From NCBI GenBank assembly GCA_014647715.1, contig BMPS01000013.1, forward strand, positions 1 to 64,000: a DNA stretch of 64,000 nt, given 5' to 3'. This stretch comes from Streptomyces cinereus. Its GTDB lineage: Bacteria > Pseudomonadota > Gammaproteobacteria > Pseudomonadales > Moraxellaceae. A program made the position numbers and the translations under genes. Of the stretch, positions 8,407 to 16,022 are shown in pieces. Numbering within the stretch: position 1 is the first letter of the stretch; every line of letters starts with the position of its first letter. The notes below the pieces were generated by a model that saw only the letters and a list, made by a program, of their open reading frames with translations, did not search any database and had not been told where the DNA came from.

Positions 8407-8817
8407 TTAGTGCGGTGTATTTTGCTGTTCAATGTACTGGCGGATAATCTCAATTGGAGCACCGCCACAACTACCTGCAAAATAACTAGGCGACCACAAC
8501 GCTTCTCCCCATAACTGCTCTTTAATAGACGGATATTCTTTTTTACGCAATAACCGACTAGACACGCCTTTCAAGCTATTCACCAAACTAGAAATAGCCA
8601 CTTTGGGCGGATAAACCACCAATAAATGCACATGGTCACTTTCACCGTCAAACTCAACTAATTGAGCCTCAAACTTTGAACAAACTTCCTCAAAGATGGC
8701 TTGCATATCGTCTAAAATCTCTTTGGTAAATACTTTTCTGCGGTATTTAGCCACAAAAACCAAGTGCGCATGAAGGTTGTAAACAACGTGCCTACCACGT
8801 CTTAAATCGTTTGACAT
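8407..8817 (-). CDS. tnpA: IS200/IS605 Y1-HUH transposase TnpA
   Basis: TnpA is a single-strand DNA transposase acting as a dimer on the hairpin ends during replication-coupled peel-and-paste transposition. The 136-residue protein has the HUH metal motif at residues 62-64 (HVH, in ESDHVHLLV) and the nucleophile tyrosine at Y128 (EIIRQYIEQQ) in the C-terminal helix. Length and motifs are complete, so it is probably active. It is transcribed away from tnpB with 48 bp between the start codons, so the two genes share a divergent promoter region. Confidence 0.95.
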   Translation of the reverse strand: MSNDLRRGRHVVYNLHAHLVFVAKYRRKVFTKEILDDMQAIFEEVCSKFEAQLVEFDGESDHVHLLVVYPPKVAISSLVNSLKGVSSRLLRKKEYPSIKEQLWGEALWSPSYFAGSCGGAPIEIIRQYIEQQNTPH

Positions 8818-8865
8818 ATAATTAGACCAAATGTAAAATATAAAAACCCAATTATACTTAAACCT

Positions 8866-9972
8866 ATGAAAACACTCAAGCTACGCATACGAGATAAACA
8901 CACAGACCAATTAAACCGCCTAAGCGGTTTAGTGAATTTCGTGTGGAATTATGTCAATGACTTGAGTTACAAGCACCTACAAAAAACTGGCAAGTTCTTT
9001 TCAGCTTATGATTTGAACGAATACACCAAAGGTAGCGGTGAGTTACTAGGCTTGCACTCGCAAACCATTCAAGCCATCAACGAAACCCACGCCAAAGCTA
9101 GAAAACAATTCAAAAAAGCCAAACTATCATGGCGAACCAATAACCCAAAATCAAAGCGTAAAAACTTAGGTTGGCTACCATTCAAACAATCCGCCATTAA
9201 GCACATTGCCACACACCAAACTGGTAAAAAGGGCTTAAAATCCACCTTACAACTATCTTTAGCCAAAGGGCAGAAACTAATCATCGACCTATGGGACAGC
9301 TACAACCTTAGCCTATACCAAATTAACACCCTTGAGGTCGTGCAAGACAGCCGTAACCGTTGGTATGCCTGTATCACTGTTAAAGAATACCCTAAAACTA
9401 CTTGCGGAATGGGTAGCGTTGGGATTGATTTAGGCTTAAAAGACAGTGCCACCGCCTCAAATGGCGATAAACTACAAATCAAGCAAACGCTCAAATATGC
9501 CAAAGCGTTAGCCACCGCCCAACGTGCCAAAAACAAGCAACGTATCAAGGCTATCCATGCCAAAATCAAACATACACGGCAAGACCTAATCCACAAATTC
9601 ACCACCCAATTAGTCAAAGACAATGCCCTAATCGTGGTCGGTGATGTGAAAACCACCCAATTTAACAGTAAAAAAGGCAAACTCGCCAAATCGGTTTACG
9701 ATGCAGGTTGGTTTGAACTCAAGCGACAACTGACCTACAAATGCGAGAACGCAGGTTGCCGTTTTGAAATCGTGAATGAGAAATACACTACCCAAACTTG
9801 CTCGTGTTGCGGTCAAATTGACCGCAATAGTCCGAAAGGTAGAGCAGGCTTGCGAATAAGAGAATGGACTTGTGCAATGTGTGGCACATGGCATGATAGA
9901 GATATTAATGCCAGTCGGAACATTCTTGCAGTTGGGCTTGACCGTCTGGGAGCAGGAATCCCCTCACTTTAG
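8866..9972 (+). CDS. tnpB: RNA-guided nuclease TnpB (OrfB) of the IS605 element
   Basis: TnpB is the RuvC-type omega-RNA-guided nuclease ancestral to Cas12. The 368-residue protein has RuvC-I at D188 (GIDLGLKD), a zinc finger of C312/C315 and C336/C339, and RuvC-III at D346 (HDRDINASRNI). At the usual RuvC-II position, where IxxED is expected, it has VVGDVK (residues 257-262) with no glutamate in place. A glutamate occurs instead at E305 just before the zinc finger (VNEKYTTQTC), matching the rearranged catalytic sites reported in several TnpB clades. The stop codon lies inside the right-end hairpin, so the guide-RNA scaffold probably overlaps the 3' end of the gene. Confidence 0.93.
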   Translation: MKTLKLRIRDKHTDQLNRLSGLVNFVWNYVNDLSYKHLQKTGKFFSAYDLNEYTKGSGELLGLHSQTIQAINETHAKARKQFKKAKLSWRTNNPKSKRKNLGWLPFKQSAIKHIATHQTGKKGLKSTLQLSLAKGQKLIIDLWDSYNLSLYQINTLEVVQDSRNRWYACITVKEYPKTTCGMGSVGIDLGLKDSATASNGDKLQIKQTLKYAKALATAQRAKNKQRIKAIHAKIKHTRQDLIHKFTTQLVKDNALIVVGDVKTTQFNSKKGKLAKSVYDAGWFELKRQLTYKCENAGCRFEIVNEKYTTQTCSCCGQIDRNSPKGRAGLRIREWTCAMCGTWHDRDINASRNILAVGLDRLGAGIPSL

Positions 9973-9979
9973 GGAGGGG
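9960..9979. repeat. IS605 right-end subterminal hairpin
   Basis: CCCCTC and GAGGGG flank the loop ACTTTAGG and contain the tnpB stop codon. TCAA, a typical right-end cleavage tetranucleotide in this family, follows 6 nt later. In characterised TnpB systems the omega-RNA scaffold ends near this point and the guide is read from the flanking DNA. Confidence 0.75.
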
Positions 9980-10007
9980 AGGAAGTCAATGATTAACATC
10001 TAACAAT

Positions 10008-10036
10008 AAAAAACCCAGTGTTACACTGGGTTTTGG
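10008..10036. terminator. Terminator of gltA
   Basis: AACCCAGTG and CACTGGGTT form a perfect 9-bp stem with a TTA loop, with A-runs and T-runs on both sides. It serves gltA on the minus strand and could also stop read-through from tnpB. Confidence 0.85.
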
Positions 10037-10061
10037 TTCGAAACATTTTTGAAGCATTGGC

Positions 10062-11348
10062 TTAGTCGCGGTCTTCAACAGCCACAAAATCACGCTGGGT
10101 GTAGCCAGTATATAACTGACGTGGACGACCGATTTTGTAAGGTGCAGAGTGCATTTCTAACCAGTGACTAATCCAACCAGAAGTACGTGCTAAAGCAAAG
10201 ATTACGGTAAACATAGAGGTTGGAATACCGATGGCTTTTAGAATGATACCTGAGTAGAAGTCAACATTTGGATATAGGTTACGCTCTTTAAAGTACGGGT
10301 CATTCAAGGCGATTTGCTCAAGCTTCATCGCAAGTTCAAGTTGTGGATCTTTGATGCCAAGCTCGCCCAATACTTCGTCACAAGTTTCTTTCATCACTTT
10401 GGCGCGTGGGTCAAAGTTTTTATAAACACGGTGACCAAAGCCCATTAATTTCACTTCTTTACGTTTGACTTTTTCCATGAATTCGTCAACGTTGTCTACG
10501 CTGCCGATTTCATCAAGCATTTTAAGTACAGCTTCGTTGGCGCCACCGTGTGCAGGTCCCCAAAGAGCCGCAATACCCGCTGCGATACAAGCGTATGGAT
10601 TAGCGCCCGTAGAGCCTGCTAGACGTACAGTTGAGGTCGAGGCATTTTGTTCGTGGTCAGCATGTAACGTAAAGATTTTATCCATCGCTTTTGCCAGGAT
10701 TGGATTGACTTGATAGTTAACATCCGCTGGGGTTGCAAACATCATGTGTAAGAAGTTTTCAGCGTAGTTTAAATCATTACGCGGATACATAAATGGTTGA
10801 CCATTGCTATATTTGTAGCACATGGCGGCGATGGTAGGTACTTTAGCAATCAAGCGAATCGCCGTGATTTCACGATGGTCTTGTTTGCTCACATCAAGAT
10901 TGTTGTGGTAGAACGCAGATAATGCACCCATTACACCGACCATAATCGCCATCGGATGAGCGTCACGGCGGAAACCTTCAAAGAAGCGACGTAATTGGTC
11001 ATTCACCATTGAATGTTTACGAACTTTTTCGTAGAAGTCAGCTTTTTGCTCAGCATTAGGTAATTCACCATGAATGAGTGCATACGCAACTTCTAAGTAT
11101 TCGGCTTTATCAGCTAATTGGTCAATTGGGTAACCACGGTGTAATAAGATACCTTTATCACCATCAATGAAGGTGATTTTTGATTCAGTGGAAGCAGTTG
11201 ACATGAAACCTGGATCGTATGTCCAAAAACCAGCTTGGGGTATGGCCTTAATATCGAGTACAGGATCGCCTAATGTTCCTTCAATGATAGGAAGCTCATA
11301 GTCCTGGCCATTGACGTGCAAGGTTGCAATATTGTCTTTCTCTGACAT
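10062..11348 (-). CDS. gltA: Citrate synthase (hexameric type II)
   Basis: GltA condenses acetyl-CoA and oxaloacetate to citrate, the entry step of the TCA cycle. The 428 residues match the NADH-sensitive hexameric enzyme of gram-negative bacteria. Visible signatures are the N-terminal beta domain ([18 protein letters not shown]), [11 protein letters not shown] with the family histidine, [15 protein letters not shown] and [15 protein letters not shown], plus the C-terminal arginine segment ([10 protein letters not shown]). The ATG is preceded by GAGAGGAT. It is divergent from sdhC across a 776-bp gap, as in E. coli and Acinetobacter. Confidence 0.98.
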   Translation of the reverse strand: MSEKDNIATLHVNGQDYELPIIEGTLGDPVLDIKAIPQAGFWTYDPGFMSTASTESKITFIDGDKGILLHRGYPIDQLADKAEYLEVAYALIHGELPNAEQKADFYEKVRKHSMVNDQLRRFFEGFRRDAHPMAIMVGVMGALSAFYHNNLDVSKQDHREITAIRLIAKVPTIAAMCYKYSNGQPFMYPRNDLNYAENFLHMMFATPADVNYQVNPILAKAMDKIFTLHADHEQNASTSTVRLAGSTGANPYACIAAGIAALWGPAHGGANEAVLKMLDEIGSVDNVDEFMEKVKRKEVKLMGFGHRVYKNFDPRAKVMKETCDEVLGELGIKDPQLELAMKLEQIALNDPYFKERNLYPNVDFYSGIILKAIGIPTSMFTVIFALARTSGWISHWLEMHSAPYKIGRPRQLYTGYTQRDFVAVEDRD

Positions 11349-12124
11349 AAAATCCTCTCAGACGTGTAAAAAAAGAAGACCTATACTTGCTCAAATGCAT
11401 TGGCGCAATGACAAGGATAGGTGACTGCCCCGCCACACAGAGACGTGCAGGGCGACTTTAATAGCGAAAAAATAGCGAAAACCCAAAACTAAAACATATC
11501 TATATTAACAGCATTTTTGCCAAAAATGAAAGTAAATTTACGCCTTACGCGTACAAACAGTTAGTTATAATTAACAGCAGTTAACTAAAACTATGCTCTC
11601 TGCTACTGGCATTGTATCAACCCTTGATGCGGCTAAATATCTAGATAGGTAAGTCTCAAAACGCGCAATCTTATTAAATTATTTCTGAATTTTAATAGTG
11701 CGCTACAGTGGTTTGATAAAAGATGGTTTTTTTTCTGTTTTTGTTTGTATTTGTAATCAAAGACTCTTATAATTATAAAAATTTTACTGGTGGCTAGCTT
11801 TGTATTATTAATATTTGCTAAACATAATTTACTTTTTAGCTTTGTGATTTAACAAAATTAAAAAGTAAATTGTGGGTGGCTTTTTGTCGATTATTAGTTT
11901 GTAATTTATTAGTTTTTAATTGTGAGATGCGATTAGGTTTGCGGCTAATAACTATCTATTATGTGAATAATCCAAAGTACGCTAGCTATTCCTTATCTTC
12001 GATTTACCTGTTTTTTGACAGGCTATGTGATTCATCAAATCCTGCAAGTGATTTGAAGTTCGTGCTTGATATTTTGGATATTGGCATAGCGATAACACAG
12101 GTAAGTTATAACTGCGAATAAAGG
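11349..12124. promoter_or_regulatory. gltA/sdhC divergent regulatory gap
   Basis: This 776-bp AT-rich gap between divergent operons must hold the promoters of gltA and of sdhCDAB. On the gltA side it contains a GC-rich leader hairpin at 11427-11453 and a small TTAAC/GTTAA palindrome near 11568-11582. I see no convincing gene: the longest open frame (11870-12121, TTG start) has no Shine-Dalgarno sequence and a composition like the surrounding DNA. In E. coli the equivalent gap is controlled by ArcA and CRP; I could not identify such sites here. Confidence 0.5.
11427..11453 (-). promoter_or_regulatory. Strong hairpin in the gltA 5' leader
   Basis: Read on the minus strand, GCCCTGCAC pairs with GTGGCGGGGC, with one bulge and one wobble. 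It starts about 80 nt upstream of the gltA ATG. No T-run follows, so it is a leader structure and not a terminator. Confidence 0.45.
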
Positions 12125-12514
12125 ATGCCCGCTGTGAAAAGCAACCGACCGATTGACCTTCCTTTAAGCCAAGTAATTAATGTTAATTCAAAAAACCCAA
12201 TTGCTTTGGCTTCAATTACCCACCGTGTTTCTGGTGTGGTGCTATTTCTCCTAATTCCTGTGATGTTATGGATTTTTCAAACGTCGCTTGCCAGTGCTGA
12301 AGGCTTTGCAGATATTTTCACCAACCCAGTGGTGAAGTTTTTGGCTTGGATTTTTGTGGCTGCATTAGGCTACCATTTTGTGATGGGTTTCAAACATTTA
12401 TTTGCCGACATGGGCATGAATGAAGAATTAAACAGTGGTCGCACTGCGACATTCATTGGCTTTGTACTTGCAGCGCTTTGGGTTGTGGGTTCATTTGTAT
12501 GGGTGATGTTCTAA
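12125..12514 (+). CDS. sdhC: Succinate dehydrogenase cytochrome b556 subunit SdhC
   Basis: SdhC is one of the two membrane anchors of complex II and contributes to the haem b and ubiquinone sites. The 129-residue protein has three hydrophobic spans (about residues 33-55, 72-95 and 108-128). The SITHRVSGVVLF segment holds the Ser/Arg quinone-site residues, and the second span carries GYHFVMGFKHLFADMG with the haem-ligand histidine region. The ATG at 12125 directly abuts AAGG, so a GTG at 12134, better spaced from the same AAGG, is an alternative start that would remove three residues. Confidence 0.93.
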   Translation: MPAVKSNRPIDLPLSQVINVNSKNPIALASITHRVSGVVLFLLIPVMLWIFQTSLASAEGFADIFTNPVVKFLAWIFVAALGYHFVMGFKHLFADMGMNEELNSGRTATFIGFVLAALWVVGSFVWVMF

Positions 12515-12849
12515 TGAAAAGTGCAACAGGTTTAACAGGCTCAGGCTCTCGCGATTGGGTGGTACAACGTATTAGTGCGGTTGTATTGGCAGTTTATTCA
12601 TTGGTAATGTTGGGCTGGTTCTTAACCCACCAACCAACGTTTGAATTATGGCAAGGCTTTATGCTAAGCCTACCGATGCGCTTATTTACGCTATTGATGA
12701 TACTAGCATTAGTGGGTCATGCGTGGGTAGGGATGTGGACTGTATTAACAGACTACGTTAAGTCAAATGGTTTACGTTTTGTGCTGCAATCTGCCATGAT
12801 TCTTGCAGTCTTGGTTTATTTATTTTGGGGCGTGATGATTTTCTTCTAA
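12514..12849 (+). CDS. sdhD: Succinate dehydrogenase membrane anchor SdhD
   Basis: SdhD is the second membrane anchor of complex II. The start codon overlaps the sdhC stop (TAATG), implying translational coupling; the frame is open further upstream inside sdhC, but the family N-terminus (MKSATGLTGSGSRDWVVQRISAV) begins at 12514. The 111-residue protein has three hydrophobic spans. It carries the DWVVQRxSA motif and a haem-ligand histidine in ALVGHAWVGMWTVLTDY, followed by the quinone-site Asp-Tyr pair. sdhA follows after 105 bp. Confidence 0.93.
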   Translation: MKSATGLTGSGSRDWVVQRISAVVLAVYSLVMLGWFLTHQPTFELWQGFMLSLPMRLFTLLMILALVGHAWVGMWTVLTDYVKSNGLRFVLQSAMILAVLVYLFWGVMIFF

Positions 12850-12883
12850 ACATCCTGTTAGATAAATTTTGTTAACGTATTTA

Positions 12884-12930
12884 TCGATTTTGACCTCAGG
12901 GCTTTTAAGCATTTATGTGGATAAAATCGA
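12884..12930 (+). repeat. Inverted repeat in the sdhD-sdhA spacer
   Basis: TCGATTTT (12884-12891) and AAAATCGA (12923-12930) are perfect 8-nt inverted copies separated by 31 nt, just before sdhA. The long loop makes folding less certain than for the other hairpins in this block. Confidence 0.35.
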
Positions 12931-12954
12931 ACCATCATTTAGGAAATTAAAGCA

Positions 12955-14808
12955 ATGGCAACAAAACAAGACAACACCATTAGCAATATTCAAACCTTAA
13001 CCTTCGATGCGGTTATCGTTGGCGGCGGTGGCTCTGGTATGCGTGCGTCGCTACAATTGGCGCGTGGCGGTATGAATGTTGCGGTATTAACCAAAGTGTT
13101 CCCAACGCGTTCTCACACGGTTGCTGCGCAAGGTGGTATTGGCGCAAGTTTGGGTAACATGAGTGATGATAACTGGCACTTTCACTTTTATGACACGATC
13201 AAAGGTTCTGACTGGTTAGGTGACCAAGACGCCATCGAGTATATGTGCCGTGAAGCACCAAAAGTGGTATATGAACTTGAGCATATGGGCATGCCATTTG
13301 ACCGTAACGCGGATGGTACGATTTATCAGCGTCCCTTTGGCGGTCATACTGCCAACTACGGTGAAAAAGCGGTACAACGTGCGTGTGCGGCAGCTGACCG
13401 TACAGGGCATGCATTATTGCATACCTTATATCAAAAAAATCTTGAGCAAGGCACAGAGTTTTTTATCGAGTGGATTGCGCTAGATTTGGTCAAAGATAGC
13501 AAAGGCGACATTAACGGGGTTATCGCGCTGGAGCAAGAAACAGGTCGTGTCGCGGTATTCCAAGCGAAAACAACTGTCCTAGCAACGGGGGGTGCAGGTC
13601 GTATTTTCGCTGCGTCTACTAATGCCTTTATTAACACCGGTGACGGTCTCGGTATGGCAGTGCGTGCAGGTATTCCACTACAAGATATGGAATTTTGGCA
13701 ATTTCACCCAACAGGCGTCGCAGGTGCGGGCGTATTATTGACAGAAGGTTGTCGTGGTGAAGGTGCGTTACTTCGCAATAAAGATGGCGAAGCCTTTATG
13801 GAGCGCTATGCACCAACCCTAAAAGACTTAGCACCGCGTGACTTTGTATCACGTTCAATGGACCAAGAGATCAAAGAAGGTCGTGGTTGTGGTCCACAGG
13901 GCGATTACGTAGTACTTGATATGACGCACTTAGGTGTGGATACCATCATGAAGCGTTTACCTTCGGTTTATGAAATTGGTAAAAACTTCGCGAACGTCGA
14001 TATTACCAAAGAGCCAATCCCAGTTGTACCGACTATCCATTACCAAATGGGCGGCATCCCGACCAATATTCATGGTCAGGTTGTCATGCCAGATCTTGAG
14101 GCAGGTACGGATGCGGAAGGTTTATACGCCCAGCAAAAAATCGTGAAAGGCTTATATGCGATTGGTGAATGTTCATGTGTATCGGTTCACGGCGCCAACC
14201 GTCTAGGTACAAACTCACTACTTGATTTGGTAGTATTTGGTCGTGCAGCGGGTCAACATATCATTGATGAGTTCCACGCCGCTGACCGTCATGACTATGA
14301 GCCGTTATCACCACGCGTTCTTGACAAAACCTTGGCGCGTTTGAATGTGTTACAGCAATCTACTCAAGGCCTAAATGCGCAAGATGTGGCTGATGAAATC
14401 CGTCGTACCATGCAGCAACATGCAGGTGTATTCCGTACCCAAGCGTCAATGAATGAAGGTGTACAAAAAATCTTGGCACTTGAAAGCCAGGTCAATAATC
14501 TTCACCTAGCTGATAAATCGCAAGTGTTTAATACCGCCCGTATTGAAGCGCTTGAAGTGGCGAACCTCTATGAAGTTGCCAAAGCGACAATGATTTCAGC
14601 TTCACTGCGTCAAGAATGTCGTGGCGCGCACACTGTGGTTGACTACGAACGTGCGGCAGATGATGCGTATGCCCCGCTTGGTCGTAATGACCAAGAATGG
14701 ATGAAACATACCCTTTGGTTCTCTGAAGGTAACCGTGTTATCTACAAACCTGTTCGTAAGAGCCCACTGACTGTAGACTATGTTGAGCCAAAAGTACGTA
14801 CATTCTAA
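12955..14808 (+). CDS. sdhA: Succinate dehydrogenase flavoprotein subunit SdhA
   Basis: SdhA oxidises succinate to fumarate with covalently bound FAD, on the cytoplasmic face of complex II. The 617-residue protein has the Rossmann motif GGGGSGMRAS near residue 23 and the FAD-linking histidine in RSHTVAAQGG. It also shows the substrate-site motifs QFHPTG and GCRGEGALLRN, and the C-terminal RQECRGAHTVVDYERAADD segment. The start follows TTTAGGAAATTAAAGCA. It belongs to the sdhCDAB operon, and the stop is followed by a hairpin before sdhB. Confidence 0.98.
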   Translation: MATKQDNTISNIQTLTFDAVIVGGGGSGMRASLQLARGGMNVAVLTKVFPTRSHTVAAQGGIGASLGNMSDDNWHFHFYDTIKGSDWLGDQDAIEYMCREAPKVVYELEHMGMPFDRNADGTIYQRPFGGHTANYGEKAVQRACAAADRTGHALLHTLYQKNLEQGTEFFIEWIALDLVKDSKGDINGVIALEQETGRVAVFQAKTTVLATGGAGRIFAASTNAFINTGDGLGMAVRAGIPLQDMEFWQFHPTGVAGAGVLLTEGCRGEGALLRNKDGEAFMERYAPTLKDLAPRDFVSRSMDQEIKEGRGCGPQGDYVVLDMTHLGVDTIMKRLPSVYEIGKNFANVDITKEPIPVVPTIHYQMGGIPTNIHGQVVMPDLEAGTDAEGLYAQQKIVKGLYAIGECSCVSVHGANRLGTNSLLDLVVFGRAAGQHIIDEFHAADRHDYEPLSPRVLDKTLARLNVLQQSTQGLNAQDVADEIRRTMQQHAGVFRTQASMNEGVQKILALESQVNNLHLADKSQVFNTARIEALEVANLYEVAKATMISASLRQECRGAHTVVDYERAADDAYAPLGRNDQEWMKHTLWFSEGNRVIYKPVRKSPLTVDYVEPKVRTF

Positions 14809-14820
14809 TTAATATTTTTT

Positions 14821-14846
14821 GGTCTTTGCAAGGTTTTGTAAAGACC
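14821..14846 (+). repeat. Hairpin in the sdhA-sdhB spacer
   Basis: GGTCTTTGCAA and TTGTAAAGACC pair with one mismatch around a GGTT loop. No T-run follows, so it is more likely an mRNA processing or stability element than a terminator. Confidence 0.6.
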
Positions 14847-14884
14847 CTATCAACCAATATCATAAACGTGTGGAGTTTAGCATT

Positions 14885-15595
14885 ATGAGCAGAGGTACTC
14901 GCACCATCGAGATTTTCCGCTACGATCCAGATAAAGACGCAGCACCCCGTATGCAGACATACCAAATTGAGCTTTTAGACTCTGACCGTATGTTATTAGA
15001 CGTACTTGTCCGTTTGAAAAAAATGGACGAAACCATCAGTTTCCGCCGTTCGTGCCGTGAAGGTATTTGTGGCTCTGACGGTATGAATATCAATGGTAAA
15101 AACGGCCTATCATGTCTTATCAACATGAACACGCTGCCACAAAAAATTACCTTACGCCCGCTACCTGGTTTACCTGTCGTGCGCGACTTAGTGGTAGATA
15201 TGAACCAATTCTATGAGCAATATGAAAAAGTTCATCCTTACTTGATCAATGACCAGCCAGCACCACCGACTGAACGTTTACAATCACCTGAAGACCGCGA
15301 AAAGTTAAACGGTCTATATGAATGTATTCTATGTGCGTGTTGTTCAACCAGCTGTCCGTCATTCTGGTGGAACCCAGACAAGTTCTTAGGTCCATCTGCC
15401 TTATTGAATGGCTACCGCTTTGTGGCAGATAGCCGTGATACTAGCACACAGGAGCGTTTAGCACGTTTAGACGACCCGTTTAGCTTGTTCCGTTGCCGTG
15501 GCATCATGAACTGTGTATCAGTTTGTCCAAAAGGCTTGAATCCTACCAAAGCGATTGGTCACTTACGTAACATGCTGTTAGACCAAGCAGGTTAG
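14885..15595 (+). CDS. sdhB: Succinate dehydrogenase iron-sulfur subunit SdhB
   Basis: SdhB transfers electrons from FAD to ubiquinone through [2Fe-2S], [4Fe-4S] and [3Fe-4S] clusters. The cysteine motifs are all present: CREGICGSDG, then CILCACCSTSCP, then CRGIMNCVSVCPKG. The start at 14885 (MSRGTRTIEIF) has GTGGAG upstream and gives 236 residues, close to E. coli SdhB (238). The frame is open to 14819 but the extra 22 residues are not family-like. It ends the sdh group and is followed by an intrinsic terminator. Confidence 0.97.
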   Translation: MSRGTRTIEIFRYDPDKDAAPRMQTYQIELLDSDRMLLDVLVRLKKMDETISFRRSCREGICGSDGMNINGKNGLSCLINMNTLPQKITLRPLPGLPVVRDLVVDMNQFYEQYEKVHPYLINDQPAPPTERLQSPEDREKLNGLYECILCACCSTSCPSFWWNPDKFLGPSALLNGYRFVADSRDTSTQERLARLDDPFSLFRCRGIMNCVSVCPKGLNPTKAIGHLRNMLLDQAG

Positions 15596-15611
15596 TACCA
15601 CAGTTTGGTGA

Positions 15612-15643
15612 CAAAAAAGCTCTGTATCGACAGGGCTTTTTTT
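15612..15643 (+). terminator. Intrinsic terminator after sdhB
   Basis: AAAAAGCTCTGT pairs with ACAGGGCTTTTT (one wobble) around ATCG, followed by T residues. It separates sdhCDAB from sucA. Confidence 0.85.
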
Positions 15644-16022
15644 ATTGGGATGTGATAAATTCATAGTAACTGGCTATCTATTAATGAAAGTAATAAATGA
15701 TATCCAAATATCATAATATTTTTTATACCTTTTCCGCCTAATGAATGAGATAAATTATCATGAATTTTGTATAATATACGATAGGTATCTATAGGGAATA
15801 TTCATTTAGATTTTCTAAGGAAGGAGAAAACTAACTTTCACATTACTCTTCTTTTACTGCCATTTGATAGCCATTTATCCACACGCCAAGCCGCGTGAGT
15901 CGCTATATTTAGTAAATGAATGGTAACTATTACCTTAACAAAATTTTTTGTTAATTATAAAAATGCTAGGCTATTCCCTAAAATTTTTATTTCCACCTTT
16001 AAATACTACAGTAGAAAGAATC
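15644..16022 (+). promoter_or_regulatory. sdhB-sucA intergenic region with probable sucA promoter
   Basis: This AT-rich gap of about 380 bp has no supportable gene. A TATAAT hexamer near 15769-15774 (TTTTGTATAATATACG) is a plausible -10 element, though no good -35 hexamer precedes it. A GGAAGGAG motif near 15821 is not followed by a convincing coding frame. The sucA Shine-Dalgarno (AGAAAGA) is at the right edge. Confidence 0.35.

Larger units (their letters stand above)
8328..9990. mobile_element. IS200/IS605-family insertion sequence (IS605 type)
   Basis: The element carries divergent tnpA (minus strand) and tnpB (plus strand) genes between two subterminal hairpins: CCACCG/CGGTGG at 8345-8364 and CCCCTC/GAGGGG at 9960-9979. 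Both hairpins have an 8-nt loop of the form ACTTYAGG. No terminal inverted repeats or target duplication are expected for this family. The right boundary is probably after TCAA at 9986-9989; the left boundary is only approximate (about 8325-8336). It sits neatly between the nfuA and gltA terminators. Both genes look intact. Confidence 0.85.

Noticed and set aside
11870-12121. 83-codon frame in the gltA-sdhC gap
   Set aside because: TTG start, no ribosome-binding site, composition like the surrounding AT-rich spacer, and no recognisable features.
15821-16022. GGAAGGAG motif before sucA suggesting a small upstream gene
   Set aside because: The only frames after it are very short or lack a start codon; I treat it as leader sequence.
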